Below, piece after piece: positions 4,944 through 5,844 of a DNA stretch of 5,844 bases; position 1 is the stretch's first letter, and each line of letters starts with the position of its first letter. Source of the DNA: Vulcanimicrobiota bacterium (GTDB lineage: Bacteria; Vulcanimicrobiota; Vulcanimicrobiia; Vulcanimicrobiales; Vulcanimicrobiaceae); contig JAFAMK010000171.1 of NCBI GenBank assembly GCA_019233415.1, positions 1-5,844 on the forward strand, in the 5' to 3' direction. The notes under the pieces are model-generated. The model saw nothing but the letters and a program-made list of their open reading frames with translations. It made no database searches and was not told the DNA's origin. The translations under genes were made by a program, and so were the position numbers.

Positions 4944-5844
4944 GCGGAGCGGTCCACCGTGGCGTCGGGGTCGGCGGGGCGCGACGGCGGGGCGTCGACG
5001 GCGATCGTGGTCGTCGTGCCGACCGACGCGCCGGCGGAGGACACGCGGTAGCGCAGCGACTCGAGCCGCGTGGTCAGCTGGCCGAGCGCGTCGCGGAAGG
5101 CGCGCATCGCCGGCGCGGCCTCGGTCCGCACGTCCACGGTCACCTCGCGGCCGACCGTGACCAGGTCGATCGCGACCGTCCCGTAGTTCGCCGTCTCCAG
5201 CACGAACGCGATCCGGAAGTTCTCCGCATCGACCGGCGCCCCGCGCCCGTCCGGTGCATCGCGCTTCACGCTGATCTGCGCGTTCGCGAACCCGTGCGCC
5301 GTCGTCAGCGGAATCGTGAACGCGATCCCGTCCGGATGCGCCGCCAGCGTCTGCGCTGCCGAGACCTGCACGGCCGTCAGCGCCGTCAGCGCCCCCGCAA
5401 CCGACGGTGCAAGCCCCACCGGCGCCGCCCGATCCGCTGCAAGCGCCAGCAGCGTCTGTTTCAAATCGACCCCGAGCGCCGCTGCCCGCTCCACCGCAAC
5501 CGCCGCCGGCAAAGGCAGCGCGTCGCTCGCAGGCGTCGCGGCTGCAGCGGACGCGTTGTTTGCGGCGGCCGCGGCGTTGTTGCCGGCGGTCGCGGACGCA
5601 GTGGGTGCGGGCGTGTTCGTCGCGGCCGTGTTCGTCGCGGCCGTGTTCGCCGCGGACGGACTTGCGGCGGCATTCGCCGGGGTCGTCGGCGCAGGAGAGG
5701 CGGCGGCCACGGCCGGGGCGGCGGCTTCGGGCGGCACCGTTGCGCGTGCGGCGGCGAGCAGCGTTGCGAGCTTTGGTTCGGCGCCGTCGACGACGTGATC
5801 GACGTACGCGGCGATTTGCGCTGCCAGCCTCGGCGAAGCCGGAT
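4940..5844 (-). CDS. FliK C-terminal-domain-like (hook-length-control-like, YlqG type) protein, N-terminus outside window
   Basis: The frame is open to the right edge, so only the last 300 residues are present. A GTG at 5735-5737 could be taken as a start, but the preceding 35 codons read as an ordinary amphipathic helix (RLAAQIAAYVDHVVDG), so the gene very likely begins beyond the window. Visible parts in order: that helix (1-30); an Ala/Thr/Asn/Pro linker (about 36-110) with a short tandem repeat; a helical region (about 114-168); and a C-terminal domain from about 172. That domain has IPLTT and AQISVKRD strands, then FRIAFVLETANYGTVAIDL (209-227), VTVDVRTE and a final helix (MRAFRDALGQLTTRLESLRY), the pattern of the FliK C-terminal domain. 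The next gene is FlhB-C-like, the usual partner. True FliK sets flagellar hook length; the role of this stand-alone type is unknown. No flagellar gene is in view. Confidence 0.78.
   Translation of the reverse strand, partial: PASPRLAAQIAAYVDHVVDGAEPKLATLLAAARATVPPEAAAPAVAAASPAPTTPANAAASPSAANTAATNTAATNTPAPTASATAGNNAAAAANNASAAAATPASDALPLPAAVAVERAAALGVDLKQTLLALAADRAAPVGLAPSVAGALTALTAVQVSAAQTLAAHPDGIAFTIPLTTAHGFANAQISVKRDAPDGRGAPVDAENFRIAFVLETANYGTVAIDLVTVGREVTVDVRTEAAPAMRAFRDALGQLTTRLESLRYRVSSAGASVGTTTTIAVDAPPSRPADPDATVDRSA
5613..5657. repeat. 15-base tandem repeat, three copies, in the linker of the FliK-like gene
   Basis: The unit GTGTTCGTCGCGGCC (+ strand) is perfect at 5613-5627 and 5628-5642, and recurs at 5643-5657 with two changes. 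It is a multiple of three and encodes copies of a five-residue Ala/Thr/Asn unit in the low-complexity linker, so loss or gain of a copy would change linker length without shifting the frame. Confidence 0.85.

Noticed and set aside
5735..5737. GTG as the start of the FliK-like gene
   Set aside because: The frame is open upstream to the window edge and those 35 codons read as a plausible amphipathic helix; the GTG lies inside a low-complexity stretch with no clear ribosome site.
5316..5798. 160-codon + strand frame rich in Ala and Val opposite the FliK-like gene
   Set aside because: It mirrors the low-complexity Ala linker of the real gene; no motif, and the homology-supported gene is on the other strand.

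Overview
This is a GC-rich bacterial stretch, fully coding, with no gap longer than 39 bases. It holds two gene groups that face each other. On the + strand (positions 2-618) are the tail of an ArsR-type repressor gene and a SRPBCC/AHSA1-domain gene, joined by a 4-base start/stop overlap. On the - strand, read from the right edge to 615, is a tight five-gene series: a FliK-C-like protein (start beyond the window), a 99-residue FlhB-C-like protein, two tandem secreted serine carboxypeptidases of family S10, and the SRP receptor ftsY. Spacings between the - strand genes are -4, 38, 1 and 39 bases, so they probably form one transcription unit. The two groups converge and their stop codons overlap by 4 bases (615-618), with no clear terminator between them.

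The FliK-C-like/FlhB-C-like pair has the layout of the ylqG-ylqH pair of Bacillus. In Firmicutes that pair lies near rnhB, rplS, trmD, rimM, rpsP, ffh and ftsY. Finding the pair in the same unit as ftsY suggests a version of that SRP/ribosome neighbourhood into which two S10 peptidase genes have been placed. The shared theme may be protein export: FtsY brings SRP-bound ribosomes to the membrane, and both peptidases carry N-terminal export signals. This link is inference.

The two peptidases are clear paralogs with complete S10 catalytic motifs, and they may differ in location. The first-transcribed copy (3112-4605) has a possible lipobox cysteine, the only cysteine in any protein read here. 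The second (1578-3110) has an ordinary signal peptide. Both genes with GTG starts that follow a 38-39 base gap (the first peptidase and ftsY) have short inverted repeats just upstream of the start.

The organism cannot be named from this sequence. High GC, very few TTA/CTA/TCA codons, near absence of cysteine, a short FtsY without an acidic N-terminal domain, and secreted S10 peptidases would fit a GC-rich soil lineage such as Eremiobacterota or a similar phylum; this is a low-confidence guess. I found no RNA gene, CRISPR array, insertion sequence or phage gene.
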